A stretch of 7,449 nt of DNA from DASRHD01 sp035499715 (GCA_035499715.1 DATJYF010000306.1:1-7449), one strand, 5' to 3'. Counted from the stretch's first letter, positions 1 through 6,396 are shown. Program-made: numbers and translations. Notes: a model not told the origin generated them from the letters alone.

Positions 1-1300
1 TGTCGCGCATGCGCCCGAGGTAGAGGGCGAGCATGGCGCCGACGAGCAGCTGCGAGGTGAAGGCCTTGGTCGAGGCGACGCCGATCTCGGGGCCGACGTG
101 CTGGTAGACGCCGCCGTCGGCCTCGCGGGCGATGGTGGAGCCGACGACATTGTTGATCGCGAGGACCTTGTAACCCTTGCGCTTGGCCTCGCGCATGGCC
201 GCGAGGGTGTCGATGGTCTCGCCGGACTGGCTGATGGTGAAGAAGAGCGTGTTGTTGCCGAGCGGCATGTTCCGGTAGCGGAACTCCGAGGCGTAGTCGA
301 CCTCGACCGGCACGCGGGCGAAGCGCTCGACGAGGTGCTCGGCCACGAGGCTGGCGTGCCAGGCCGAGCCGCAGGCGCAGAAGACGAAGCGGTCGATCTG
401 GCGGAACTCCGCCGGCGTGAGATTCAAGCCGCCGAAGTTGGCCGTGCTGCCGTCCTCGCTGAAGCGGCCGCGCATGGTGTTTTCGAGCGCCTGCGGCTGC
501 TCGAAAATCTCCTTTTCCATGAAGTGGGCGTAGCCGCCGAGCTCCGCGTCCTCGATCGACCAGGTGATTTTGTCCACCACCGGCGAAACGTCGGCCTGGT
601 CGAGCGTGGTGATGGAAAAATTGCGCGGGGTGACATGGACGAGTTCGCCGTCCTTGAGATAGACGACGTTCTGGGTGCGGCTGATGAGCGCGGCGGCATC
701 GCTGGCCAGGATGTGCTCGCCGTCGCCGACGCCGAGGATGAGCGGCGAGCCCTTGCGGGCGCCGACGATTTCGTCCGGCGCGTCGAGGCAGAGCGCGGCG
801 ATGCCATAGGTGCCCTCAACGTGGCGCAGCGTCTTGCGCACGCTCTCGAGGAAGCGGCTGTGGCCGCTGTCGCCGGCCGGCTCCTTGGCGTAGTGATAGG
901 CGATGAGGTTGCACAGGACCTCGGTGTCGGTCTCGGACTTGAAGGTGTAGCCCTTGCCGAGGAGGAATTTTTTGATGGCGGCGTAGTTTTCGATCACACC
1001 GTTGTGGATGAGCGCCAGCCGGCCGTCGCTGCTGAGGTGGGGGTGGGCGTTGGCGTCAGTCACGCCGCCGTGCGTGGCCCAGCGCGTGTGGCTGATGCCC
1101 GTGGTGCCGGCGAGCCGGTGTTGCGCCGTCGCCTTCACCAGATTGTCCACGCGGCCGATCTTTTTGACCACGTCGATCCGGCCGTGGTCCTGCACGGCCA
1201 GGCCGGCGGAATCATAGCCGCGATATTCCAGGCGCTTCAGGCCCTCGAGTAGAATGCCCGCTGCGCGCTGTTTGCCGACGTATCCGACGATGCCACACAT
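1..1300 (-). CDS. glmS: Glutamine--fructose-6-phosphate aminotransferase (isomerizing), N-terminal 433 residues; 3' end beyond window
   Basis: Cytoplasmic enzyme making glucosamine-6-phosphate from fructose-6-phosphate and glutamine, the entry step to UDP-GlcNAc, peptidoglycan and LPS. The start is fixed by MCGIVGYVGK: Cys2 becomes the N-terminal nucleophile of the class II glutamine amidotransferase domain once Met is removed. Further family motifs are LEYRGYDSAG (24-33), HTRWATHG (71-78), HNGVIENY (99-106) and SETDTEV (122-128). After a linker, the first sugar-isomerase (SIS) domain shows CACGSAWHASLV, SQSGET at 357-362 and the phrase GPEIGVASTKAF. The frame is open from the start to base 1, so roughly 70% of a usual ~610-residue protein is present and most of the second SIS domain is missing. 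It has the clearest ribosome binding site of the window, AGAGGA four nt before ATG. It is transcribed divergently from glgC. Family assignment is very secure. Confidence 0.97.
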   Translation of the reverse strand, partial: MCGIVGYVGKQRAAGILLEGLKRLEYRGYDSAGLAVQDHGRIDVVKKIGRVDNLVKATAQHRLAGTTGISHTRWATHGGVTDANAHPHLSSDGRLALIHNGVIENYAAIKKFLLGKGYTFKSETDTEVLCNLIAYHYAKEPAGDSGHSRFLESVRKTLRHVEGTYGIAALCLDAPDEIVGARKGSPLILGVGDGEHILASDAAALISRTQNVVYLKDGELVHVTPRNFSITTLDQADVSPVVDKITWSIEDAELGGYAHFMEKEIFEQPQALENTMRGRFSEDGSTANFGGLNLTPAEFRQIDRFVFCACGSAWHASLVAEHLVERFARVPVEVDYASEFRYRNMPLGNNTLFFTISQSGETIDTLAAMREAKRKGYKVLAINNVVGSTIAREADGGVYQHVGPEIGVASTKAFTSQLLVGAMLALYLGRMRD

Positions 1301-1304
1301 ATTT

Positions 1305-1310
1305 TCCTCT
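1305..1310 (-). promoter_or_regulatory. Shine-Dalgarno site of glmS
   Basis: On the minus strand AGAGGA lies four A/T-rich bases before the glmS ATG. It is the only textbook Shine-Dalgarno sequence in front of any of the seven genes in this window, and it supports the MCGIVG start. Confidence 0.75.
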
Positions 1311-1321
1311 TTTGTCTCGCG

Positions 1322-1351
1322 AAACTACGCGGGTCGGCAAACTTGGTGCAA
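1322..1351 (-). promoter_or_regulatory. Possible sigma-70-like promoter for glmS
   Basis: Reading the minus strand, TTGCAC (bases 1351-1346) is followed after 18 nt by TAGTTT (1327-1322). The implied transcription start lies a short distance upstream of the glmS ribosome binding site. The match to TTGACA/TATAAT is partial, and the only support is position in a 78-bp divergent intergenic region that must hold promoters for both genes. Weak call. Confidence 0.25.
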
Positions 1352-1371
1352 GCTCGCAAGCCAAGTATTTG
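1343..1371 (+). promoter_or_regulatory. Possible promoter for glgC, giving a near-leaderless transcript
   Basis: TTGGTG (1343-1348) and TATTTG (1366-1371) are 17 nt apart. A start about seven nt after the second box would fall at or next to the glgC ATG at 1379. Each box matches the sigma-70 consensus at only three of six positions, so this is tentative. The same stretch carries CTTGG (1342-1346) and CCAAG (1361-1365) as inverted arms that could be an operator or chance. Confidence 0.2.
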
Positions 1372-1378
1372 TCGCATC

Positions 1379-2668
1379 ATGAACCCCACCAAACGTGTTC
1401 TCGCCGTCATCATGGGTGGAGGCCGCGGCACGCGCCTTTATCCGCTCACGCAGGAGCGCTGCAAGCCCGCGGTCCCGCTCGCGGGCAAGTACCGCCTCGT
1501 CGACATCCCCATCAGCAACTGCCTGAACAGCGACATCAACCGCATCTTCCTGCTCACCCAGTTCAACACCGCCTCTCTTCACCGCCACGTCCAGACCGCC
1601 TTCCGTTTCGATCCCTTCGGCGGCGGCTTCGTCGACATCCTTGCCGCCGAGCAGACGGAGAAGAGCGAAAACTGGTACCAGGGCACGGCCGACGCCGTCC
1701 GCCGCAACCTCATTCACTTCCGGACCTTTCCGCACGACCTCGTGCTGATCCTTTCCGGCGACCAGCTCTACCGGATGGATTTCCGCCAGATCCTCGAGCA
1801 GCACGTCGCGACCGGCGCCGACGTCACGGTCGCGGCCAAGCCCGTTCCGGTCTCGTCCGTCGAGGGCCTCGGCCTCATGCGCGTGGCCGACGATCTCTCC
1901 ATTTCGCAGTTTGTCGAGAAGCCGAAGGATCCCGCCGTCATTGCCGGCCTCATGCTCAGCGAGAAACTCGAGCGCCGCCTGACCACGACCCCGGCCGGCG
2001 AGAAATACTGCCTCGCCTCGATGGGCATCTACGTCTTCAACCGCGCCACGCTTGCTGGTGCGCTCGACAACGCCATGACCGATTTCGGCCGCGAGGTCAT
2101 CCCCAACCTGCTCGGGCGCGCCCGCCTTTTCGCCCACATCTTCGAAGGCTACTGGGAGGACATCGGCACGGTGCGCGCCTTTTTCGAGGCCAACCTCGCC
2201 CTCGCACAGGCGCTTCCGCCCTTCAATTTCTTCCACGCCACCGCGCCCGTCTACACCGCGCTGCATTTTCTGCCTCCGGCCAAGATCAACCGCTGCGACC
2301 TCGACTACGTCATTGTCGGCGACGGCTCCATTCTCACCGACAGCGCGCTCAAGCGCTGCGTCATCGGCAGCCGCTCGTTCCTGGGCGAGGGCGCGAACTT
2401 CGAGGACGTCGTCATGATGGGCGCCGACTCCTACCAGACCGAGGACGAACTCAAGGCCGACACCGACGCCGGCCGTCCGCACATCGGCCTCGGCCGGAAT
2501 TGCCACATCCGCAAGACGATCATCGACAAGAACGCGCGCATCGGCGACAACGTGAAACTTTCCCCCGAGGGCAAGCCCGACGGCACCTACGCCCACGGCA
2601 TCGTCATCCGCGACGGCGTCCTCGTCGTGCCCAAGGGAGCGGTCGTCCCCAGCGGCGCGGTGGTGTGA
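1379..2668 (+). CDS. glgC: Glucose-1-phosphate adenylyltransferase (ADP-glucose pyrophosphorylase)
   Basis: Makes ADP-glucose and pyrophosphate from glucose-1-phosphate and ATP, the committed step of bacterial glycogen synthesis. The 429-residue product has the usual length. The nucleotidyltransferase domain shows GGGRGTRLYPLT (13-24), KPAVPLAGKYRLVDIPISNC (29-48), GTADAVRRN (102-110), SGDQLYRMD (126-134, metal-binding Asp128), FVEKPKDP (178-185, Lys181 expected at glucose-1-phosphate) and YWEDIGT (258-264). The C-terminal left-handed beta-helix follows from about 300, with MGADSYQTEDE and TIIDKNARIG. These phrases and the LTQFNTASLHRH segment match the plant/cyanobacterial branch rather than the enterobacterial one. 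I chose ATG at 1379 because the protein then begins MNPTKRVLAVIMGGG; an in-frame TTG at 1343 would add an unconserved 12-residue tail. No Shine-Dalgarno site is visible. The gene is alone, divergent from glmS and convergent with lgt. Confidence 0.96.
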   Translation: MNPTKRVLAVIMGGGRGTRLYPLTQERCKPAVPLAGKYRLVDIPISNCLNSDINRIFLLTQFNTASLHRHVQTAFRFDPFGGGFVDILAAEQTEKSENWYQGTADAVRRNLIHFRTFPHDLVLILSGDQLYRMDFRQILEQHVATGADVTVAAKPVPVSSVEGLGLMRVADDLSISQFVEKPKDPAVIAGLMLSEKLERRLTTTPAGEKYCLASMGIYVFNRATLAGALDNAMTDFGREVIPNLLGRARLFAHIFEGYWEDIGTVRAFFEANLALAQALPPFNFFHATAPVYTALHFLPPAKINRCDLDYVIVGDGSILTDSALKRCVIGSRSFLGEGANFEDVVMMGADSYQTEDELKADTDAGRPHIGLGRNCHIRKTIIDKNARIGDNVKLSPEGKPDGTYAHGIVIRDGVLVVPKGAVVPSGAVV

Positions 2669-2669
2669 G

Positions 2670-2684
2670 GCCGGCCCCGCCGGC
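2670..2684. terminator. Short GC hairpin between convergent glgC and lgt
   Basis: GCCGGC (2670-2675), loop CCC, then GCCGGC (2679-2684) forms a 6-bp stem that fits almost exactly in the 22-bp gap between the stop codons of glgC and lgt. No T-tract follows on either strand, so it is not a classical intrinsic terminator. It could serve as a weak bidirectional signal or be a chance result of GC-rich DNA. Confidence 0.25.
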
Positions 2685-2690
2685 GCGAAA

Positions 2691-3524
2691 TCATTTCACC
2701 GTTTCCAGCGGCCGGCCCCGCCGCGCGATCAGCACCGCGCCGGCGGCGATCATGAAGAGCGAATAAAACGTCCCGCGGCTCAGGCCGAAGATGAGCGAGA
2801 TGCCCTCGTCCGGCTCGCGAAAAATCTCGCAGAAAATGCGCACCAGCGCGTAGCCGACGAGAAATTCGCCGGCCAGCCGGCCCGGCCGGGTGCGCGCCAC
2901 GTCGGTTTTCCAAAAACGCCACTGCAGGTAGGCGAAGAGGAGCAGGCCCTCGAGCGCCGCCTCGTAAAGCTGCGACGGATGCCGTGGCGGGATTTCCGCC
3001 AGCGGCTTGCCTGGCGCACTGAGCGGAAAAATCATCGCCCACGGCACGTAGGAAATTTTTCCCCACAGCTCGCCGTTGATGAAGTTGGCGATGCGGCCGA
3101 AAAACAGCCCGGCCGGCGCGACCGACACGATGAGGTCGCCGAGGTGGGGGAATGGAATTTTGTTTGCCCGCGCGAACCACGCCAGCGCCACGGCCACGCC
3201 GATCATGCCGCCGTGGCTGGCCATGCCGCCTTCCCACACGCGGAAAATCGCGAGCGGATCGTGCGCCAGCGTGCCGGAACCGTAGAGCAGAAAATATCCC
3301 AGCCGGCCGCCGATGAGCACGCCGAGCACGACCGCTGTCATGAGATCGGGGACCTTGGCCGCCGGCACAAGCGAGCGCCCGGCGCGCGCGTAGCGCCAGA
3401 GCAGCCAGCCGCCGGTCAGAAAGCCGAGGATGTAAGCCAGACCGTAATAGCGGATGCCGAAATTGTCCGAGAAACGGATGAGGAACGGACTGAATTGATC
3501 GATAATATAAGCCAGCGGCACCAT
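2691..3524 (-). CDS. lgt: Prolipoprotein diacylglyceryl transferase
   Basis: Integral inner-membrane enzyme that moves diacylglycerol from phosphatidylglycerol to the lipobox cysteine of prolipoproteins, the first step of lipoprotein maturation. The 277-residue product has the normal length and several hydrophobic segments. Signature GRIANFINGELWG lies at 143-155; WEGGMASHGG has the conserved His104; RYYGLAY (25-31), HPSQLYEA (182-189) and a late Arg229/Glu233 pair in VRIFCEIFRE are also present. I chose ATG at 3524 (MVPLAYIIDQ) over an upstream in-frame codon at 3575, which would prepend an Arg-rich stretch lying inside the neighbouring gene. The start is 4 nt after the stop of the CBS-domain gene, so the two are likely one operon with translational coupling; no separate Shine-Dalgarno site is seen. 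Family call is secure. Confidence 0.95.
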   Translation of the reverse strand: MVPLAYIIDQFSPFLIRFSDNFGIRYYGLAYILGFLTGGWLLWRYARAGRSLVPAAKVPDLMTAVVLGVLIGGRLGYFLLYGSGTLAHDPLAIFRVWEGGMASHGGMIGVAVALAWFARANKIPFPHLGDLIVSVAPAGLFFGRIANFINGELWGKISYVPWAMIFPLSAPGKPLAEIPPRHPSQLYEAALEGLLLFAYLQWRFWKTDVARTRPGRLAGEFLVGYALVRIFCEIFREPDEGISLIFGLSRGTFYSLFMIAAGAVLIARRGRPLETVK

Positions 3525-3528
3525 GGAA

Positions 3529-4611
3529 TCAGGATTTGGCCGGCGGCGGGAACGGCGTGGTCGGCACGTTTTCACCCGGCCGGCGCGGGCGCGCCTGCTT
3601 TTGCAGCCGGGCGCGCGCCAGCTCGCGCATGTCCACCGCCACGTCGTCCTTCTCGAAAATCTCGCGGCCGAGCAGGTGCTCCATCACGTCCTCCATCGTC
3701 ACCACGCCGGCGGTCGAGCCGAACTCGTCCACCACCACGAGCATCTGCTGGTGCGTCTTGAGGAAGACCTGCAGGGCGTTGCCCACCGTGACGGTCTCGG
3801 GGATGAAGTGAACCTCCTGCATGATTTTTTCGACCAGCTCGAAATCCTGGTCGTTGGCCTTGGCCTTGAGCAGGTCGCGCCGGCGCACCAAGCCGGCGAT
3901 GTCGTCGAGGTTCTTGCCGTAAACCGGCATCCGCCCGAAGGGCAGATTGGGAAACTCCTGGAAGATCTCGCCGACCGTGGCATTGCGGCGCAGCGCGGTC
4001 ACGACCGTGCGCGGCGTCATGATCTCGCTCACCCGCACGTCGTCGAGCGAGAGGGCGTTGGCGATGATGTTTGATTCGCTCTTCGTCAGCGTGCCCTCCT
4101 CGGCGCCGCGCTCGGCCAGGAGGATGATCTCCTCGTCGGACTTGGGGGCGGTGGGCGGCGAGCGGACGACGGCGCGCACGACCAAGTTGCACAGGAACGT
4201 CACCGGGCTGAGGGTGCGACGCAGCGCCGCGAGCGGAATGACCACGATCGGCTGCAGCCTCCGCCGGTAGGCCACGCCGACGTTTTTCGGGATCACCTCG
4301 GAAAAGACCAGCATCACGATCGTCAGCCCGGCGACGATGAGCCCGAGCCGGAGGTCGCCAAACTGCCGCGCCGCCAGCACGCCGACGAGCACGGAGCCGA
4401 GGGTCGTGACGATGGTGTTGAGGGCGAGCAGCGCGGCGAGCGTCTCGTCGAGCCCGGTGCGCAGCTTTTCCAGCTGCTGGCCGCGGAGCGGCGCGGTCCG
4501 TTTCAGCGCCTCGATTTCCGCCGTGGTCGTGCTCAGCACCAGCGCCTCGAACAGCGAGCAGGCGGCCGAGATCGCGAGCGTGGCGAGGATCGTGACAATG
4601 AGCCAGAACAT
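3529..4611 (-). CDS. CNNM/DUF21 membrane protein with tandem CBS domains (hemolysin-like, possible divalent-cation transporter)
   Basis: The 360-residue product has the CNNM transmembrane (DUF21) domain at about 1-150: an N-terminal hydrophobic helix, LLALNTIVTTLGS (61-73), two hydrophobic helices near 70-105, then FSEVIPKN (103-110). A CBS pair follows: the first starts near SEIMTPRT (195-202), the second near 262-315 with LVVVDEFGSTAGVVTMED (291-308). Relatives (CorC/YfjD/YtfL, eukaryotic CNNM) are linked to Mg2+ or Co2+ movement, with CBS domains sensing adenine nucleotides; the old name hemolysin is misleading. This copy ends soon after the CBS pair in a charged, Pro-rich tail (about 330-360), so the CorC_HlyC domain common in the family is absent. 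It is first in a two-gene unit with lgt and divergent from gcvT. Substrate cannot be told from sequence. The ATG at 4611 puts a hydrophobic helix at the N-terminus; no clear Shine-Dalgarno. Confidence 0.9.
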   Translation of the reverse strand: MFWLIVTILATLAISAACSLFEALVLSTTTAEIEALKRTAPLRGQQLEKLRTGLDETLAALLALNTIVTTLGSVLVGVLAARQFGDLRLGLIVAGLTIVMLVFSEVIPKNVGVAYRRRLQPIVVIPLAALRRTLSPVTFLCNLVVRAVVRSPPTAPKSDEEIILLAERGAEEGTLTKSESNIIANALSLDDVRVSEIMTPRTVVTALRRNATVGEIFQEFPNLPFGRMPVYGKNLDDIAGLVRRRDLLKAKANDQDFELVEKIMQEVHFIPETVTVGNALQVFLKTHQQMLVVVDEFGSTAGVVTMEDVMEHLLGREIFEKDDVAVDMRELARARLQKQARPRRPGENVPTTPFPPPAKS

Positions 4612-4676
4612 CGCCGCCAGTCTTGGCCCGCGGCGGCTCTTGGCGAACCGAAAAATGCGGGCCCAAAAGTCCTTGC

Positions 4677-4708
4677 CTGCGCGCCCCGGCCGCGCGCAGT
4701 CTGCGCGG
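4677..4708 (+). promoter_or_regulatory. Three-arm alternative hairpin upstream of gcvT
   Basis: Arm 1 CTGCGCGC (4677-4684) is exactly complementary to arm 2 GCGCGCAG (4692-4699), giving an 8-bp stem with a 7-nt loop. Arm 3 CTGCGCGG (4701-4708) nearly repeats arm 1 and can instead pair with arm 2 (6 bp, 4693-4698 with 4702-4707, 3-nt loop). The second fold ends two bases before the gcvT ATG; the first leaves those bases free. The geometry resembles a translational switch, but GC-rich DNA makes such pairing common, and no known riboswitch is recognised. Confidence 0.3.
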
Positions 4709-4709
4709 C

Positions 4710-5813
4710 ATGAGCGAATTGAAATGCACGCCGCTGCGCGCCTTCCACGTGGCCCACGGCGGCCGGATGGTCGACTTCGCCGGTTGGGAAATGCCGGTGC
4801 AGTACAAAAGCATTCTCGCCGAACACCTCGCGGTGCGCCGCGCCGCCGGCCTTTTCGACGTCAGCCACATGGGCGAGTTCGACGTGCGCGGGCCGGACGC
4901 GGAGAAATTTCTGGATCGGCTCGTGACCAACGATGTGGCCAGGCTTTTTCCCGGCCGCGTGCTCTACACGCCGATGTGCTATCCGCATGGCGGGGTGGTG
5001 GACGATCTGCTCGTCTACATGCGCGGCCCGCGGGATTTTTTCCTCTGCATCAACGCCGGCAACATCGACAAGGACCTCGCCTGGCTCTTCGAACAGGCCG
5101 CGACCTTCAACGTCACCATCTCCAACCGCTCCGCCGACTACGCGCTGCTCGCGCTGCAGGGCCCGCGCGCCGCGGCCATTCTCCAGCCGCTCGCCTCGGT
5201 CCCGCTCGCCGGCGTCAAATACTACCATTTCACCGCCGGCGTGGTCGGCGACGTCACCTGCCTGATCTCCCGCACCGGCTACACCGGCGAGGACGGATTC
5301 GAGCTTTATCACGCCGCCGACGAGGCGGAGAAACTCGCCAACGCGCTGCTCGCCGCCGGGGCGCCGCACGGCCTCGAACTCACCGGCCTGGGCGCCCGCG
5401 ACAGCCTCCGCCTCGAAGCCGGCTATCCGCTCTACGGCCACGAAATCACCCAGGAGATTTCACCGCTCACCGCCGGGCTCGGCTGGACGGTGAAGCTCGA
5501 CAAGGGCGCGGACTTCATCGGTCGCGCCGCGCTTCTCGCCGAAAAGCAGAACGGTGCGCCGAAAAAAATCATCTTTTTCCGTACCGGCGACCGCCGCATC
5601 GTCCGCGCCGACACGCCCGTGCTCGATCCGGCGGGCGAGCCCGTCGGCCGGGTCGTTTCCGGCACGCTTTCGCCCGTGCTCAACGAAGCCATCGGGTCCG
5701 CCCTGGTCGACACCGCCGCGGCTGCGTCACCGCTTGCCGTGGACGTCCGCGGCACGAAAATCGGGTTGCGTCCGGTCAAGCCGCCGTTCGTCGAACTGAG
5801 GAAAAACGGCTGA
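4710..5813 (+). CDS. gcvT: Glycine cleavage system T protein (aminomethyltransferase)
   Basis: Takes the aminomethyl group from lipoylated GcvH, releases ammonia and passes the one-carbon unit to tetrahydrofolate, giving 5,10-methylene-THF. The 367-residue product matches the family length. Visible motifs are HGGRMVDFAGWEMPVQY (16-32), GLFDVSHMGE (47-56), TNDV (73-76), GGVVDDLLVY (94-103, containing the conserved catalytic Asp), NRSADYALLALQGP (139-152), SRTGYTGEDGFELY (187-200), ARDSLRLEAGYPLYGHE (229-245) and a C-terminal domain with GEPVGRVVSGTLSP (309-322). Start ATG 4710 gives the family-like MSELKCTPLRAFH; an upstream in-frame TTG at 4623 would add 29 unconserved residues across the hairpin-rich leader. 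No Shine-Dalgarno is visible. It heads a plus-strand run with gcvH, separated from it by a repeat element, and is divergent from the CNNM-lgt pair. Confidence 0.96.
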   Translation: MSELKCTPLRAFHVAHGGRMVDFAGWEMPVQYKSILAEHLAVRRAAGLFDVSHMGEFDVRGPDAEKFLDRLVTNDVARLFPGRVLYTPMCYPHGGVVDDLLVYMRGPRDFFLCINAGNIDKDLAWLFEQAATFNVTISNRSADYALLALQGPRAAAILQPLASVPLAGVKYYHFTAGVVGDVTCLISRTGYTGEDGFELYHAADEAEKLANALLAAGAPHGLELTGLGARDSLRLEAGYPLYGHEITQEISPLTAGLGWTVKLDKGADFIGRAALLAEKQNGAPKKIIFFRTGDRRIVRADTPVLDPAGEPVGRVVSGTLSPVLNEAIGSALVDTAAAASPLAVDVRGTKIGLRPVKPPFVELRKNG

Positions 5814-5844
5814 AAATGTCTGAAACGAAATCGATCGGGCACGG

Positions 5845-6001
5845 CCACGGATGTCACGAACAAACCCGGATGAATACGGGACAATCTCCCTTTTGTCATT
5901 CTGAGCGAAGCGAAGAATCCAGTTTGAATTCGACTCGCCGGACAATATTGGATTCTTCGCTTCGCTCAGAATGACAATCATCCTATCCGTGTAATCCGTG
6001 G
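5845..6001. repeat. Nested inverted-repeat element between gcvT and gcvH
   Basis: Outer arms 5845-5858 and 5988-6001 are inverted copies matching at 12 of 14 positions (CCACGGAT-NN-CACG). They enclose the perfect 29-bp inverted repeat listed separately. The plus strand reads as CHSERSEES and DSSLRSE, the minus strand as VILSEAKNP, ILRFAQND and SSGFVRDIRG; from general knowledge these strings recur in spurious ORFs of many environmental bacterial genomes and mark a dispersed intergenic repeat. It encodes no transposase and shows no clear target-site duplication. It fills most of the 199-nt gap and stops 11 nt short of the gcvH ATG. Confidence 0.8.
5893..5977. repeat. Perfect 29-bp inverted repeat (inner stem of the element)
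   Basis: The left arm 5893-5921 and right arm 5949-5977 are exact reverse complements over 29 bases, with a 27-nt loop (5922-5948) containing an EcoRI-like GAATTC. The arms are less GC-rich than the surrounding genes. In a gcvT-gcvH transcript this would form a very stable hairpin. No T-tract follows, so it is not an intrinsic terminator as it stands; it could block 3' exonucleases or reduce read-through into gcvH. Confidence 0.95.
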
Positions 6002-6012
6002 TCGAGAATTTT

Positions 6013-6396
6013 ATGAGCAACGTTCCCGCTGATTTGAAATATGCCAAGTCCCACGAATGGCTGAAGCCCGCCGGCGACGGCACCGCGACGGTCGGCATCA
6101 CCGACTACGCGCAAAATTCGCTCGGCGATATCACCTATGTGCAGCTGCCCAAGGTCGGCGAGACCTTTGCGGCCGGCGCCATTTTTGGCGTGGTTGAAAG
6201 CGTCAAAGCCGCGAGCGATCTCTATGCGCCCGTCGCCGGCACGGTCGTGGCGGTGAACGACGCGCTCAGCCAGGCGCCCGAGACGGTGAACCAGTCGCCC
6301 TACGACGCCGGCTGGATGCTCAAGCTCAAGCTGGCCAACCCCGTCGAGTTGCAGGACCTGCTTTCGCCGGCCGACTACGGCAAGCTCGCCGGCTGA
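6013..6396 (+). CDS. gcvH: Glycine cleavage system H protein (lipoyl carrier)
   Basis: Small lipoylated carrier that shuttles the aminomethyl intermediate between the P, T and L proteins. The 127-residue product has the standard length. It shows KYAKSHEWLK (9-18), VGITDYAQNSLGDITYVQLP (27-46), then GVVESVKAASDLYAPVAG (59-76), where Lys65 is the expected lipoylation site, followed by NQSPYDAGWMLKLKL. The start ATG at 6013 gives MSNVPADLKY; an upstream in-frame GTG at 5998 lies inside the repeat arm and is unlikely. The only Shine-Dalgarno-like sequence is GAGAA (6004-6008), four nt from the ATG and starting three nt past the repeat arm, so the repeat forms most of this gene's leader. The gcvP partner expected in many bacteria does not follow. 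Confidence 0.96.
   Translation: MSNVPADLKYAKSHEWLKPAGDGTATVGITDYAQNSLGDITYVQLPKVGETFAAGAIFGVVESVKAASDLYAPVAGTVVAVNDALSQAPETVNQSPYDAGWMLKLKLANPVELQDLLSPADYGKLAG

Noticed and set aside
98..1252. Long plus-strand open frame (384 codons) opposite glmS
   Set aside because: It is the mirror of the strongly conserved glmS frame in GC-rich DNA; the product is low-complexity Ala/Val/Glu/Arg without motifs.
1300..1379. glmS ribozyme upstream of glmS
   Set aside because: Only 78 bp separate glmS from glgC, too short for the ribozyme, and its conserved core is not seen; it is mainly a Firmicutes feature.
1312..2766. Long plus-strand frame (484 codons) overlapping glgC and the 3' end of lgt, and a 423-codon minus-strand frame at 1325-2596
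   Set aside because: Both are shadows of glgC; the first is an Arg/His/Pro-rich +1 reading and the second an antisense mirror. GlgC itself carries all the family motifs.
4612..4709. Glycine riboswitch upstream of gcvT
   Set aside because: The 98-bp leader is short for a tandem glycine riboswitch and I see none of its conserved core. Only simple GC hairpins are present.
3572..5974. Long frames across the CNNM gene and gcvT (3572-4930 minus, 4337-5974 plus, 4533-5441 minus)
   Set aside because: They cross the divergent intergenic region, are composed of Arg/Ala/Gly-rich chance sequence, and conflict with clear CNNM and GcvT proteins.
5893..5977. 29-bp inverted repeat as ends of a transposon or as an intrinsic terminator
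   Set aside because: The 27-nt interior cannot encode a transposase, no flanking duplication is evident, and no T-tract follows the stem. It is better described as a dispersed intergenic repeat.
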